A stretch of DNA of 40,105 bases from Fragilaria crotonensis (taxonomy: Eukaryota; Bacillariophyta; Fragilariophyceae; Fragilariales; Fragilariaceae). The notes under the pieces were generated by a model, which had not been told where the DNA came from, did no database searches, and saw only the letters and a list, made by a program, of their open reading frames with translations. Of the stretch, positions 21,472 through 30,658 are shown piece after piece (within the stretch, counting starts at the first letter, position 1; the number at the start of each line of letters is the position of its first letter). The stretch lies in NCBI GenBank assembly GCA_022925895.1, contig JAKSYS010000588.1, forward strand, positions 1-40,105, in the 5' to 3' direction. The position numbers were made by a program, and so were the translations under genes.

Positions 21472-22503
21472 ATGGCGAACGACCAGCAGCAGGTACCGGT
21501 AGACAATGGCCTTATCCGCAGCACGGCTCAAATGGGCAGCATTGTTACGATTGACTTGAGTCTCACGCCTGAGAACGGATACGTCCCACTTCCAATGTTT
21601 GATACATCAGGCACCATCGCGTTCGTGTTGGGGTGGGGGAACTACTTACCTGGATTGCATACTCTCGTGGAGGGAATGGTGGAGGGAGAATCAGTTAAAG
21701 GCGTATCAATCGATGCGGGTTGGGGCAAACGACGAGATGAACTGATTGTCACTGTTCCAAAGTCACGCCTCAAGTCCATCAAGGATCTCTCCATATTGAA
21801 GCCAGGATGCCATTTGCACCTGGAGGGAGACGTTCAAGTCTTGGTCACACATGTCACAGAAGACACTATTACAGTGGATGCGAATCCACCTCTGGCGGGA
21901 GCGAGCTTTAGATGCGATTTGACGATCCTGGAGGTCGAATCTTTGCCTCCCAACACCCTGCTGCAAACGAATCTCATGCCCGAATCTGACCTTTCCAGTC
22001 GATTCCAAGTGGCGACCTTTGGCCTTGGCTGTTTCTGGGGCGCGCAGTTGGCCTTCACTCGTGTCCCTGGAGTGGCAGGAACCAAGGTGGGGTACACACA
22101 AGGGATCCAACCGAATCCCACGTACGAACAAGTATGTAATGGCAAGACACGACATCGTGAAGCTGTCACAGTCATTTACAATCCCAACGAAGTCACGTAT
22201 GAAGAACTGATACAGGTCGCGTTGGGTCGGTTAGATCAAACAACGGATGTCCTCAAGCTTCATGAGTTGTTTGCCACAGACGGTGACGATGAGTCCGATC
22301 AGTACCGCCATGGTTTCTATTATCACACTGATGAGCAGAAACGCCTGGCGGAGGAAATCATTGCAGCGGATAGTCGCTTCCGCATTGAACTGCTGCCGGC
22401 CTCGCGCTTTTATGAAGCGGAAGAGTATCACCAGCATTATTTGCTCAAAGGAGGGCAGAGTTCTCGCAAAGGAGCCAAGGAAACGATTCGGTGTTTTGGA
22501 TGA
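21472..22503 (+). CDS. SlyD-type FKBP prolyl isomerase fused to peptide methionine sulfoxide reductase A
   Basis: A 343-residue two-domain protein. Residues about 20-157 match SlyD-type FKBP: VTIDLSLTPENG, then FVLGWGNYLPGLHTLVEGM, the insert-in-flap region with LIVTVPKSRL, and VTEDTITVDANPPLAGASF, the typical second half. This domain isomerises Xaa-Pro bonds and has chaperone activity in the family. Residues about 178-343 are MsrA, which reduces Met-S-sulfoxide: catalytic GCFWG (186-190, Cys187), VCNGKTRHREAVTVIYNP, SDQYRHGFYY, and FYEAEEYHQHYL (313-324). A C-terminal Cys341 (RCFG) may serve as a resolving cysteine. The usual GxDxGxQYRS loop is altered to GDDESDQYRHG. No targeting signal is evident, so it is probably cytosolic. 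The ATG at 21472 is the first good start and gives a natural N-terminus. Confidence 0.9.
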   Translation: MANDQQQVPVDNGLIRSTAQMGSIVTIDLSLTPENGYVPLPMFDTSGTIAFVLGWGNYLPGLHTLVEGMVEGESVKGVSIDAGWGKRRDELIVTVPKSRLKSIKDLSILKPGCHLHLEGDVQVLVTHVTEDTITVDANPPLAGASFRCDLTILEVESLPPNTLLQTNLMPESDLSSRFQVATFGLGCFWGAQLAFTRVPGVAGTKVGYTQGIQPNPTYEQVCNGKTRHREAVTVIYNPNEVTYEELIQVALGRLDQTTDVLKLHELFATDGDDESDQYRHGFYYHTDEQKRLAEEIIAADSRFRIELLPASRFYEAEEYHQHYLLKGGQSSRKGAKETIRCFG

Positions 22504-22883
22504 GGAGATTCACTTTCCTCACATATATCATTTTTGCACTGATAATTATTCGCTAATGAAAACCTTTATGCAACGATGGAATAACTCTGAGAATTCGTAG
22601 GATAAGCCGTGAAGCGTTTGATAAAGTCATGATCCGTCACAACATTGCAGTAGCAGGACTACGCATGGTCCTGATGGCAGAATTCTTTTGTGTTCATCGC
22701 ATCGTCACCTTACATGATGGAGCAAAGGCATTTGAAATGCTGAATTCGGTGCATAGGACTCGCTGCTGTGCAGCAACTTGCCTGGAGGGATAACTGGCAT
22801 TCCTAGTGATGGCCCGCAAGGATGGTTTGCACACGGCAAACGCTGTACTGGTCACGGCAACGTCTGATAAGGTGGCCGCAATG
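22504..22883. other. Convergent intergenic region
   Basis: These 380 bp lie between two convergent genes and hold both 3' ends. No gene, repeat or RNA is recognised. Confidence 0.4.
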
Positions 22884-23478
22884 TCAAAGATTGAGCTTAC
22901 GCACGATCCGAAAGAAGCCCTTTTGATCAATGAGACCCTCACCAGAAGGATCAGCCTCGTGCACCATTTCTTCCAATTCGTCGGCGGTGAAGGTTTCTCC
23001 TAATTCGCTTGCCACACGGGCCACATCGTCAAGACAAACCAAACCCTTCCCGTCCTTGTCAAAGAGTGCAAAGGCTGCCTCGGCTTTTGCATTTTGTCGT
23101 AATTTGGAGGCCGTAAACCTAGAAAAGGTGCTCCAAGTCAAATTATCGTCATCGTCACAAACATGTCGAATTTCTTCCTTTCGGATCTCAATTTCAAAAG
23201 TCTCGCGCAGAGCAATTTTCGCGCGTTTGACCGAAATCTTCCCATCCTCGTCATTATTGGCATACGTATCGAAAGCCTCCTTAATGCTCTCTTGTTGTCC
23301 ATCTGGTACAGATGATAGCGGCGGCGCGGCGATTGCGCTCTTGGACTTGCGTTTTCTGGGACCCTATGGATGCAAATTTTCGAGCCAAATACTCTGTTAG
23401 TACGTACAGCCAATGTGCCTCGTCACGCCACAAGTTTCACGAGCGTGTCAAAAAGTACCATGCGCATGAGCTTACCAT
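22884..23478 (-). CDS. Centrin-like EF-hand protein (two exons)
   Basis: A predicted 160-residue protein from exons 23476-23478 (ATG only) and 22884-23363, separated by a 112-bp intron. It starts MGPRKRKSKSAIAAPP, a basic tail as in centrins. EF-hand pairs follow: degenerate EF1 (NNDEDGKISVKR, 37-48, Arg at -Z), a lost EF2, EF3 (DKDGKGLVCLDD, 103-114) and EF4 (DPSGEGLIDQKG, 139-150, Gly at -Z). It ends FFRIVRKLNL, like the centrin C-terminus. The linker GETFTADELEEMVHEAD is closely centrin-like. Centrins act at basal bodies, spindle poles and the nuclear pore mRNA-export complex. Calcium binding is probably weak, and EF3 is the best site. Without the intron, the frame has no ATG before an upstream stop, which supports the spliced model. 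A divergent calmodulin-like protein is the alternative. Confidence 0.75.
23364..23475 (-). other. Intron of the centrin-like gene
   Basis: Donor GTAAGC directly follows the ATG. A perfect TACTAAC branch site is at 23396-23402, and acceptor CATAG ends at 23364, about 33 nt from the branch adenosine. Splicing keeps the frame (MGPRK). Confidence 0.75.
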
Positions 23479-24847
23479 TGCAATCGGCACACAGCAGACA
23501 ATAATGAAGAGAAATCTAATGAAGAAGCCTGTTGACTTGTGATAGCACAGGGAAGACCGACGACGACGATGTAGGGCGTAGAGAGTATTCCTTAAGTACT
23601 ATAGTACCTAGAATTCCGTGCTACTGTACAGTAATTGCAATTGCAAGTTCCATGTCATCAAGTAGTAGTACTACTAGAGTAGAACCAGTAGAGTTTACAG
23701 CTGTTACTCCCAGGAAGGTCCGGCCATGCACCTCTGCTTGGTATTAATTGCATGTAGAAGCTACGAGTAGAAACGTCATTTTACCGGACCTCCCAGTACA
23801 AGTACCTGGTACAGTACTGATGTACTCGCGTACCTTCAACGACTGTGGGCGCCTTCACCTCTGCGGCCACTTGCCACTTAGTTGAGCGGTTTAGCTGTCG
23901 CTCTTTCAAAAATCGTGTGTACGCTACTACTAGCTAGAGTAGTAGTATTATGAAGTACTCCAGTAAAAAAGAACATGAAACAATAGTCCGTAACGCTACT
24001 GTGGATGCGCAATAATGGTCAATTGCCGTGAGGAAATCACTTTTTTAGCCAGGGATGTTGCCCCAAGCCACTCGGAACTGACCCTGATGCAGGCGTTATG
24101 AGAGAAGGCATTGCCGAAGCCCTCAATGATGTCATGCACATGCTCATGTGCTCATTGGCCTTGTCATTGTAGTCGTTGACGTGATGGCCTGGAATGAGAG
24201 ACTCTTCACATCTCATTTTTCTTGACCTTGACTCCTGACTCTCCCCTAATTAATGCGAGCCGTCCCATGCATATTTCTGGCCATCCAATACAATAACCGT
24301 TGTATACGCCCCACACGTATCTTCTTGTAAATGGCTGATGGCAAAAGTAGTCCTGGGTCTTGGCAAGCAAATACTCCCAGTCGCCTACCGATTACTGTAA
24401 CTAGTATATGTACCATGCTTTCTGCTACCGAGGTGCTATGTGCCATGTCTCAGAGTTTCCAGTTTAAAGCGGCGAAGAGCCTTTTATTTGCTACATATGT
24501 ACACATGATCATAGGTAGGTTATATATGTGTTCACTTTAAATAATATACAAACGCATGATGATCAGAATGAAAACATTTTTATAATATATTCAAAAGGCA
24601 CGAATACGTTCAATTCATCCAACGGAGCAGTTAAGTTTTCCTCGAAACACTGTACTCAGCATATAGGGTACGAATGGGTAGAGTGAAGTCAAGAAGACGC
24701 ATCAAAACTTGACCGACGTCCAGAATTACGACTCCGATTCGTGCGAAATAGCATAGAGAGGGCTTCTTTGCAGCCCATTCGTGTTGCTAATATACCTGAT
24801 CGATATGAAGCCGATGTCAGCTTGATGATTAGTAAAGAAAAGGAAGA
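23479..24847. other. Intergenic region, GTAC/CTAC-rich
   Basis: Lies between two divergent genes. 23590-23850 and 23920-23960 are packed with words such as AGTACTATAGTACC, AGTAGTAGTACTACTAG and CTGGTACAGTAC, able to form many alternative hairpins. 24530-24590 is AT-rich. No gene is recognised. Confidence 0.45.
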
Positions 24848-27088
24848 ATGAACCACCTTCTTCTGAGTGTCCTGGTGCTGGCATCAACGAACTCTATTAA
24901 AGGGAGATCAAAGCGGCAAGGGGTTTCGGTCGTTCAAGGTACCCTGATTCGGCAATTAGACGATCCGAATGGCGCATCCACTGCGTCGATCCCTATCCCA
25001 CAGTCAGATCAGGAAAACGTGATGGTGAGACCGCCTAATCTGGCGCAGGATGAAACGGATGACCCTACCACAGTCGACCCACTGGATAGCAATGGATCTG
25101 GCAACACAATCTCTGAACCGACAGTGGCTTCACCGATAAGTACAATCTCAGAACCGACTGTGGCCTTAACTTTAGCTCCATCGATGCTGAATACAGCAGG
25201 CAATGCACCTGTCAGTACTATATCAGAACCAACAATGGCTCCTCCGGTGTTCGAGACAGGAACCAATAGACCTGTCAACTCTATCTCAGATTCGCCTATT
25301 GCGCCGACGACCTTTCCATCGATGCCCGAGACAGGAGACAATGCCCCGGTCAGCTTATTATCAAAACAGCCTATTGCTCCGGCAATGGTTCCATCCACAG
25401 TCTTCTCCCCAGCGATCACTCCTTGGCCTTCAAGCGAGGGGCCTTGGTCGCCTGCACCAACACCTACAGAATATCAACTGATATCGCATTTGCCGTCCAA
25501 TATCCCTTCAGACTTACCTTCTAGATTTTTGTCACCGTCGCCAACGAGACAGCAGACAACGCTTGCTACGATGTATCCGACGGACTTGCCATCATCTTCA
25601 TCCCCAGATTCGCCTACGTGGGAGCCGACGCCTTATCCCACACAAGGCTCACGACCATCGCCTACGATGGACCCGACGGACTTGCCATCATCGTTATCCA
25701 CAGATTTGCCTACGTGGGAGCCTACGCCGTATGTCACGCAAGGTTCATGGCCTTCGCCTACGATAGACCCGACGGACTTGTCATCACCTTCATCCACCGA
25801 CGTTCCTACGTGGGAGCCTACGCCGTATGTCACGCAAGGCTCATGGCCTTCGCCCTCGAAGGACCCGACACGAGAACCCTCGCGTATAACAACTGACACT
25901 CCTAGCAGCATGTCATCCGGCAACATGTCATCTGTGTTTCCCTCGGCATCGGCTCTGCCAACTAGTTCTGCCTTTGTTACTATACGCATCGATGAAAATG
26001 GAAATCCAATCGGTGATGGTGATGGAGGCAATTCAACAGATCAAAATGGCGGATTAAATGGAGGCGAAGTAGCACTCTTATCTGAATGTGCCGGTCAACC
26101 TGCAAACGAAACTGGAGCGTCCACTAACGTGCTCGAGTTTCAATATGTTATGATTCTGAAACCGGCTATCAGCGCAGATTCAGTGGTTATGGAAATTGAG
26201 CCTATTCTACATAGGCAGATTGGAGTGGAATTCCTAACCTGCGACATGCAAGAACAGCGCAAATTGCAACAAGCCACGAATGATACGCCATTCACAGTCA
26301 TGGATCTCAGTTCGCTACCTATGGACAAGGTTGCAGGCTTTGCCTGCGCCGATGATGACTTACAATCATCCGACGATGGATTCAACTGCTTTGTTGTGGA
26401 TGCGGGTTTCACGTCAAAGATGTTGTTTTCGGCATCTCCCGGGGAGGTATTGAAAACCATTGCTAGTTTCCTGACAGAACTCATGGCATCGGAACGATGG
26501 CGCGACGCAAATCAGAATATTCAGCGGCTTGCATTCCGTGGTTTTCGAGATGATATGGTGACCGTTGCGCCGACTCCGTCGCCCGACGATGAGAATGACC
26601 CGAACGGAGCTGTAAGCATGACCTCTCCAGCGGATGTAGGGGCTATTGTGGGAGGCACGTTGGCTGTGGTCGTTGCTGCGTTGGCTGCCTTGTTGGTCTT
26701 GTTCTTCGCTGCCAAACGACGGCAGAAAGGGCAACTGTATAACAAACCGATGGACGAAGGCTTTCTCGATGAAGGTTCGGGTCCAACTCTCCCAGTCGAT
26801 GGTGTTCCGTCGTTTATTGTGATTCAGGATGACGAGAGCAAGGACAGCAGCGGCTATGGTGCGACAGCAAATGTTGTTGCATCCTACCACGAGAGCATGG
26901 CAGCATGGGGTCATGATAGCAGAACCTGCAAATCAACGACATGTGCCGAGTGCCAAGCGGATAAATTGCTGGTACCAACCTTTGTACCGGCGGACGTTAT
27001 GAAGGCTCAAATCAAACGAGATTTGGCTCCGCTTCGGCCGCCGCGGCCCAGGCCCGGCTTTATACCCAAGGACACTGTAGAATTGTAG
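24848..27088 (+). CDS. Mucin-like type I membrane protein with Pro/Ser/Thr repeats
   Basis: A 746-residue surface protein. Signal peptide MNHLLLSVLVLASTNSIKG (1-19). Residues about 90-240 hold loose repeats of the form (T/N)(I/S)(S)EPT(V/M)A. Residues 244-339 are three 32-residue repeats with the core TWEPTPYxTQGSxPSP, likely heavily O-glycosylated. Residues about 410-560 form a conserved-looking extracellular domain (EFQYVMILKP ... CFVVDAGFTSKM ... EVLKTIASFLTELM) with four to five cysteines, resembling domains repeated in diatom surface proteins. One membrane helix (597-622, VGAIVGGTLAVVVAALAALL) is followed by KRRQKG and a 120-residue cytosolic tail ending with a Pro/Arg-rich part. The likely role is adhesion or cell-wall attachment, inferred only from architecture. 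The ATG at 24848 gives the signal peptide directly. Confidence 0.75.
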   Translation: MNHLLLSVLVLASTNSIKGRSKRQGVSVVQGTLIRQLDDPNGASTASIPIPQSDQENVMVRPPNLAQDETDDPTTVDPLDSNGSGNTISEPTVASPISTISEPTVALTLAPSMLNTAGNAPVSTISEPTMAPPVFETGTNRPVNSISDSPIAPTTFPSMPETGDNAPVSLLSKQPIAPAMVPSTVFSPAITPWPSSEGPWSPAPTPTEYQLISHLPSNIPSDLPSRFLSPSPTRQQTTLATMYPTDLPSSSSPDSPTWEPTPYPTQGSRPSPTMDPTDLPSSLSTDLPTWEPTPYVTQGSWPSPTIDPTDLSSPSSTDVPTWEPTPYVTQGSWPSPSKDPTREPSRITTDTPSSMSSGNMSSVFPSASALPTSSAFVTIRIDENGNPIGDGDGGNSTDQNGGLNGGEVALLSECAGQPANETGASTNVLEFQYVMILKPAISADSVVMEIEPILHRQIGVEFLTCDMQEQRKLQQATNDTPFTVMDLSSLPMDKVAGFACADDDLQSSDDGFNCFVVDAGFTSKMLFSASPGEVLKTIASFLTELMASERWRDANQNIQRLAFRGFRDDMVTVAPTPSPDDENDPNGAVSMTSPADVGAIVGGTLAVVVAALAALLVLFFAAKRRQKGQLYNKPMDEGFLDEGSGPTLPVDGVPSFIVIQDDESKDSSGYGATANVVASYHESMAAWGHDSRTCKSTTCAECQADKLLVPTFVPADVMKAQIKRDLAPLRPPRPRPGFIPKDTVEL
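25577..25864 (+). repeat. 96-bp coding tandem repeat (three units)
   Basis: Units begin at 25577, 25673 and 25769, each starting CCGACGGACTTG. They encode the 32-residue PTDLxSS...TWEPTPYxTQGS repeats. A fourth unit starting at 25865 fades after PTREPS. Units 2 and 3 are closer to each other than to unit 1, suggesting recent expansion. Confidence 0.85.
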
Positions 27089-27191
27089 GTATCCATGATT
27101 GTGTTCCCAGTCGTTTCTGTGCCATTAATGTGTTGTTCTACAACACGAAGTGAATTTCGGCGTGACGAAGTAGTGTACGTTCATGTGCTAA

Positions 27192-28775
27192 TTATAGTTG
27201 CTTGATGATCTCTATTTCATGTTTGACCAGTTCCAAAAAGAAGTTCAAATCTTGCGGCTCGTCAATGGTTTCAATGGGCAACCAATGCACTCGCAAGTGA
27301 GATGCATGATTGAGAACATCCCAATCCAGGAATGCAGGCTTGCCTGTCTCTTTGTCTCGCTTCAGCCCACCCGTTGCTTCGTAGTACAAAATGAGGGTCG
27401 CACCGCGAGGTAAAAATGTGGCTGTCATGGCGCCACCACCAACCACCGTCACAAAAATGGCGGCCTGACTGGCCATCTCAGCTTGTGAATAGAGAGACAA
27501 TTTACTCATCTCTGACCCAGAAATCGTGATGTTGTGGGATTTTTGTATAGAACGTTTCAATAGCTTCACCTGTTTCCCAAATCCTTTCAGTCGACCTTTT
27601 GTGCTGGACGAATATCGTGAAAAACAGATATTGTATGGCGGACCCAGCGTTGTGGGAGAAGAAACGCCCAAATTGCGCAGCATGAAGGATTGGAACTCAT
27701 AAAATGCGTGACCACGTCCTGTGTTGACGGTTGATTCCCAATCTTCTTCGTCCCATCCATGTAATTTCAGACCGTGATCTGTCAACATACCCAAACCAGC
27801 TGCGCCATGAGAAGCACAGACATAGTTACTCTTGAGCGCACCAACCGTCAAGTTAAAATCATGGTTCGTAGAGTTGATTGTCGATATTTGATCGAGCCCC
27901 ATTGCGGGGAGGAATTTTTGAAACAGATGATTGCACGTGACTGTCTTCTTGGGATTCCAGTCGCAGGATCCCCACACTTTACGTTCAATTTTAGTCAGCA
28001 GGAGATTGTTATGTAGAAGATCAAACATTTGCAACAGTTTGAAAATGGCGAAAAAATCATCCCACATCAAATGTCCCGCGTTGTATCCAGCCAAGGAGTG
28101 AAACGGCACCCAAGTGGTATCCGCGGGAAGTTCGTAGTAACCTCCAGGCGGTTGGTCCATTTCGATACGAGGAAACCATTCTAGTTTGGCGAGATCTGTT
28201 GGCCTCCATTTCCGATTAATCCCACCGAGCGATACGCTCAGTGCTTTGGTTGTCGAAATGTGTGTCCGATTGTTGTCTCGTGCAAGCTGTTCGAATTTCT
28301 GGTCATCTTGTGATTGGAACAGTACATAGGTACGATTGGACAAGTCAAAACAGAGGTTGCGAAACTTGCAGGAGCGATAATACCAGGCGTCATCTCGAAA
28401 GTTTTCGCCAACGCAAGAGTATGTGGAATGCAGGTATCTTTCGTTATGGGAGATCGGGATGTTGTTGAATGAGCCTTCGGCAGGCAGACGAGACTTGGTC
28501 GGAAACCCTGCTTTTCCATCAATTCCAGAATTTGTTTGCCTGATAAACATGTCACTTTTCACATCACCGGTGTTGTGAAAGGAATTGAGAAAGACAATCA
28601 GTCCTCCAGTCGCACTCAGGGCCACTGTCAACACGGAGAACAGAGGAGGCCACCGACGATGTCGTTTTCTTGCCTGTCAGCAATTATTAGTGTATTGCTA
28701 AAATTCAAAGTGCAGAATGAATGTATCAGACTCAGTCTAAGCTTCACGTACCATTCTATGCGCGGTTGTTGTCAT
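27192..28775 (-). CDS. GT61-type glycosyltransferase, type II membrane protein (two exons)
   Basis: Predicted 501 residues from exons 28752-28775 (MTTTAHRM) and 27192-28673. The cytosolic tail is basic (ARKRHRRW), followed by a signal anchor (PLFSVLTVALSATGGLIVFL). The lumenal part has the shape of family GT61: ELPADTTWVPFHSLAGYNAGHLMWDDFFAIFKLL, a mid section with GGYYELP, ICFSR before the nucleotide-binding part, and MASQAAIFVTVVGGGAMTATFLPRGATLILYY, the typical late motif of this family. Members transfer xylose, arabinose or GlcNAc in the Golgi; the sugar cannot be deduced. It has several NxS/T sites. The intron-less frame has no ATG near its 5' end (a GTG at 28634 only), and the added exon supplies one. 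The copia LTR begins 71 bp upstream of its start codon. It is convergent with the mucin-like gene. Confidence 0.8.
28674..28751 (-). other. Intron of the GT61-type gene
   Basis: 78 bp with donor GTACGTG, a CACTAAT branch-like site at 28686-28692 and acceptor GCTGACAG. It joins codons in phase 0. Confidence 0.7.
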
Positions 28776-28841
28776 CTCTATTTCGCAGTTCGGAATCGGT
28801 CATCGATGTCATCAGCACATGCTGCGGATGAGTTGATTCTC

Positions 28842-28846
28842 TCCCC
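28842..28846 (+). repeat. Target-site duplication, left (TCCCC)
   Basis: TCCCC directly precedes the 5' LTR and recurs directly after the 3' LTR (35295-35299). Five bases is the usual length for copia integrase. Confidence 0.9.
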
Positions 28847-29176
28847 TGTGGGATTATCGGATATTGGCACGGGATACCATGCTACAGTCGGATCACGCCA
28901 TCATACACGATATCAATATCGGATGATCATTTACAACGGTGTTCTGGATTGTACATAGAGTATGATTTAAGAAAGGGACCTGCGACATATCTACGGTATT
29001 CAACGAACATACAATGATCGTGAATCAGTTTCGGCTGTTTCAAAAATGGATCTATATCGATTGGACGGATGTTCCAACGATGAAGATTGAATGAGTAGAT
29101 TAAGCTCACTTTTATTATAAAATTAATACTGACCACCAATCAATCTATTTCCTACGGGTTAGACTGATTTCCCACA
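28847..29176 (+). repeat. 5' LTR
   Basis: 330 bp, starting TGTGGGATTATCGG and ending in CCCACA (TG...CA ends with short inverted TGTGG/CCACA). It differs from the 3' LTR by substitutions near 28879 and 29067 and by length differences in A, T and C runs. Confidence 0.93.
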
Positions 29177-29260
29177 CGCTTCCTCTGCGAAACAGCAGTA
29201 CTAGCTCGTCCTACAACGGACTATCAACGACGATCCAGAAGGATTCAAGGTCTTGTTCCG

Positions 29261-30626
29261 ATGGACGAAGAAGCCATCCAGGCCCGCATTGATGCTGCTG
29301 TCGCAGCTGCGTTGGAGGCTGCTGCCGCAGCCGCCCCGCACCTATTCCTGTCGGAATCCCAGCTCCGGAGCTGGACCAGCTGCCGCTGGGCCAGCTGCAG
29401 CTGGCGACCACTTCGCTCGTACCCCGGCTCTGCCAAAGACGGTATCATCAACTATGGAACCAGCGACGGGATGAAGCTCTACAACGCCGCAGTCCAAGCA
29501 CTCGCGACCAAGTATTCGGGAAAAGCAGGCGACATGCACCTGTTCCTCAAAGCCGTCGGAAAGAGAGCCCAGAAGTTTGATGGGACAGGATTATCAACAT
29601 CCCCATGGACGATGGGTCGACCAGGAACCTGCTTGAACAGTATGGCTTGATCAGCCTCTCCGCAGTCAGAGCTCATGCCCAAACCTACGAATCACTTAGA
29701 GGAAGGGACGCTCAGAACGCATCTCAGATGTTTGATTTTCTGGAAGAATCGCTCAGCGAGGAGGCTAAGCTCATGGTGCTCTCCGACTTCGATGACTACA
29801 CGATCATGACTCCAGGAGGAATTCAGATCGGAAACGGACCAAGCTTCCTCAAAGTCATTGTCAGGAACACGACCGTCGACACGCGTTCGACCGTTTTCAC
29901 ATCCGAGAAAACCTCAACCACCTTCCAAGCAAGATGCTCGAATTGAGTTACGACATCGAAGCGTTCAACCTATATGTCACGTCGCAAGTCGAGCAATTGT
30001 CGGCGCGCGGCGAAGTGTCATCCGACCTTGTGATCCAGCTGTTCCTAGCGTTCAAGGCAGTCCCAGACAAGAAGTTCAACGACTACATTGAAAGACAGAG
30101 GGATCGGTACGACGACGGAAAGGAAGTGACTGCCAAGCACCTCATGCAAGTTGCGCTCAACAAGTATCTGGACCGCAAGAGAGCCGACGAATGGCAAGCG
30201 CCATCCATCGAGGCCGAACAGATCATGGCACTCACGGCCAGGATCGACGCCAGAGAGACTAAGCCGACTCCGGCACAAACGAGTGCTGAAAAAGGAAAGA
30301 AAGGGAACAACAAGAAAGGAGAAAAGAAGAAGGCGAGAGACGCCAAGGAAGCCAAGTTTGCCGAAAAGTATGCTTGGAAGTTGATTCCACCGGCCGATGG
30401 AGAAGCAAAGACAAAGGATGTGAACTCCAAGACGTACCATTTCTGCCCCCACCACCACGATGGAAAGGGAGCATGGGTGATTCATCATCCCAGCAAGTGC
30501 GACAAGAGGGACGTCAAGAAAGACAAACCACACACGAAAGACAGCAAGATCTTATCGCTCTCGAAGGCACTCCAAGCAATCCATGAAGAGACAGGAGACG
30601 TCACCACTGACAAGGAGGACGAATAG
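29261..30626 (+). pseudogene. gag: Copia gag (two or three frame changes)
   Basis: The structural capsid protein of the element, which packages its RNA. It starts MDEEAIQARIDAAVAAALEA, an Ala-rich coiled-coil-like segment. The reading frame shifts by -1 near 29580 and again near 29890, and possibly earlier near 29340-29440 where a Pro-rich alternative frame looks more natural. The third segment (29934-30626) includes the capsid C-terminal part, a Lys-rich linker (30280-30350) and a zinc-binding-like motif with CPHHH followed by WVIHHPSKC (30444-30500), in place of the usual CCHC knuckle. It ends at TAG 30624-30626. Each break retains good protein on both sides. Confidence 0.85.
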
Positions 30627-30658
30627 GGAACAGGCCAAGGCACCGCGGTGTCTTGGCC
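30624..30658 (+). promoter_or_regulatory. Candidate stop-codon readthrough signal between gag and pol
   Basis: TAG (30624-30626) is followed by a 6-nt purine-rich spacer GGAACA and a near-perfect 26-nt inverted repeat (30633-30658, GGCCAAGG...TCTTGGCC) with one G-U pair. The pol frame is the same as the gag frame and has no other stop. This arrangement matches known readthrough signals in some retroelements; it is an inference here. Confidence 0.5.

Noticed and set aside
20917-21531. 204-residue minus-strand ORF overlapping the FKBP-MsrA start
   Set aside because: It overlaps a strong gene on the other strand, covers its promoter, and has no domain pattern.
24246-24540. Short ORFs on both strands before the mucin-like gene
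   Set aside because: Under 70 codons, no domain, in AT-rich flank.
29177-29200. tRNA primer-binding site after the 5' LTR
   Set aside because: The sequence does not show the expected complement of initiator-Met tRNA; the primer could not be identified by eye.
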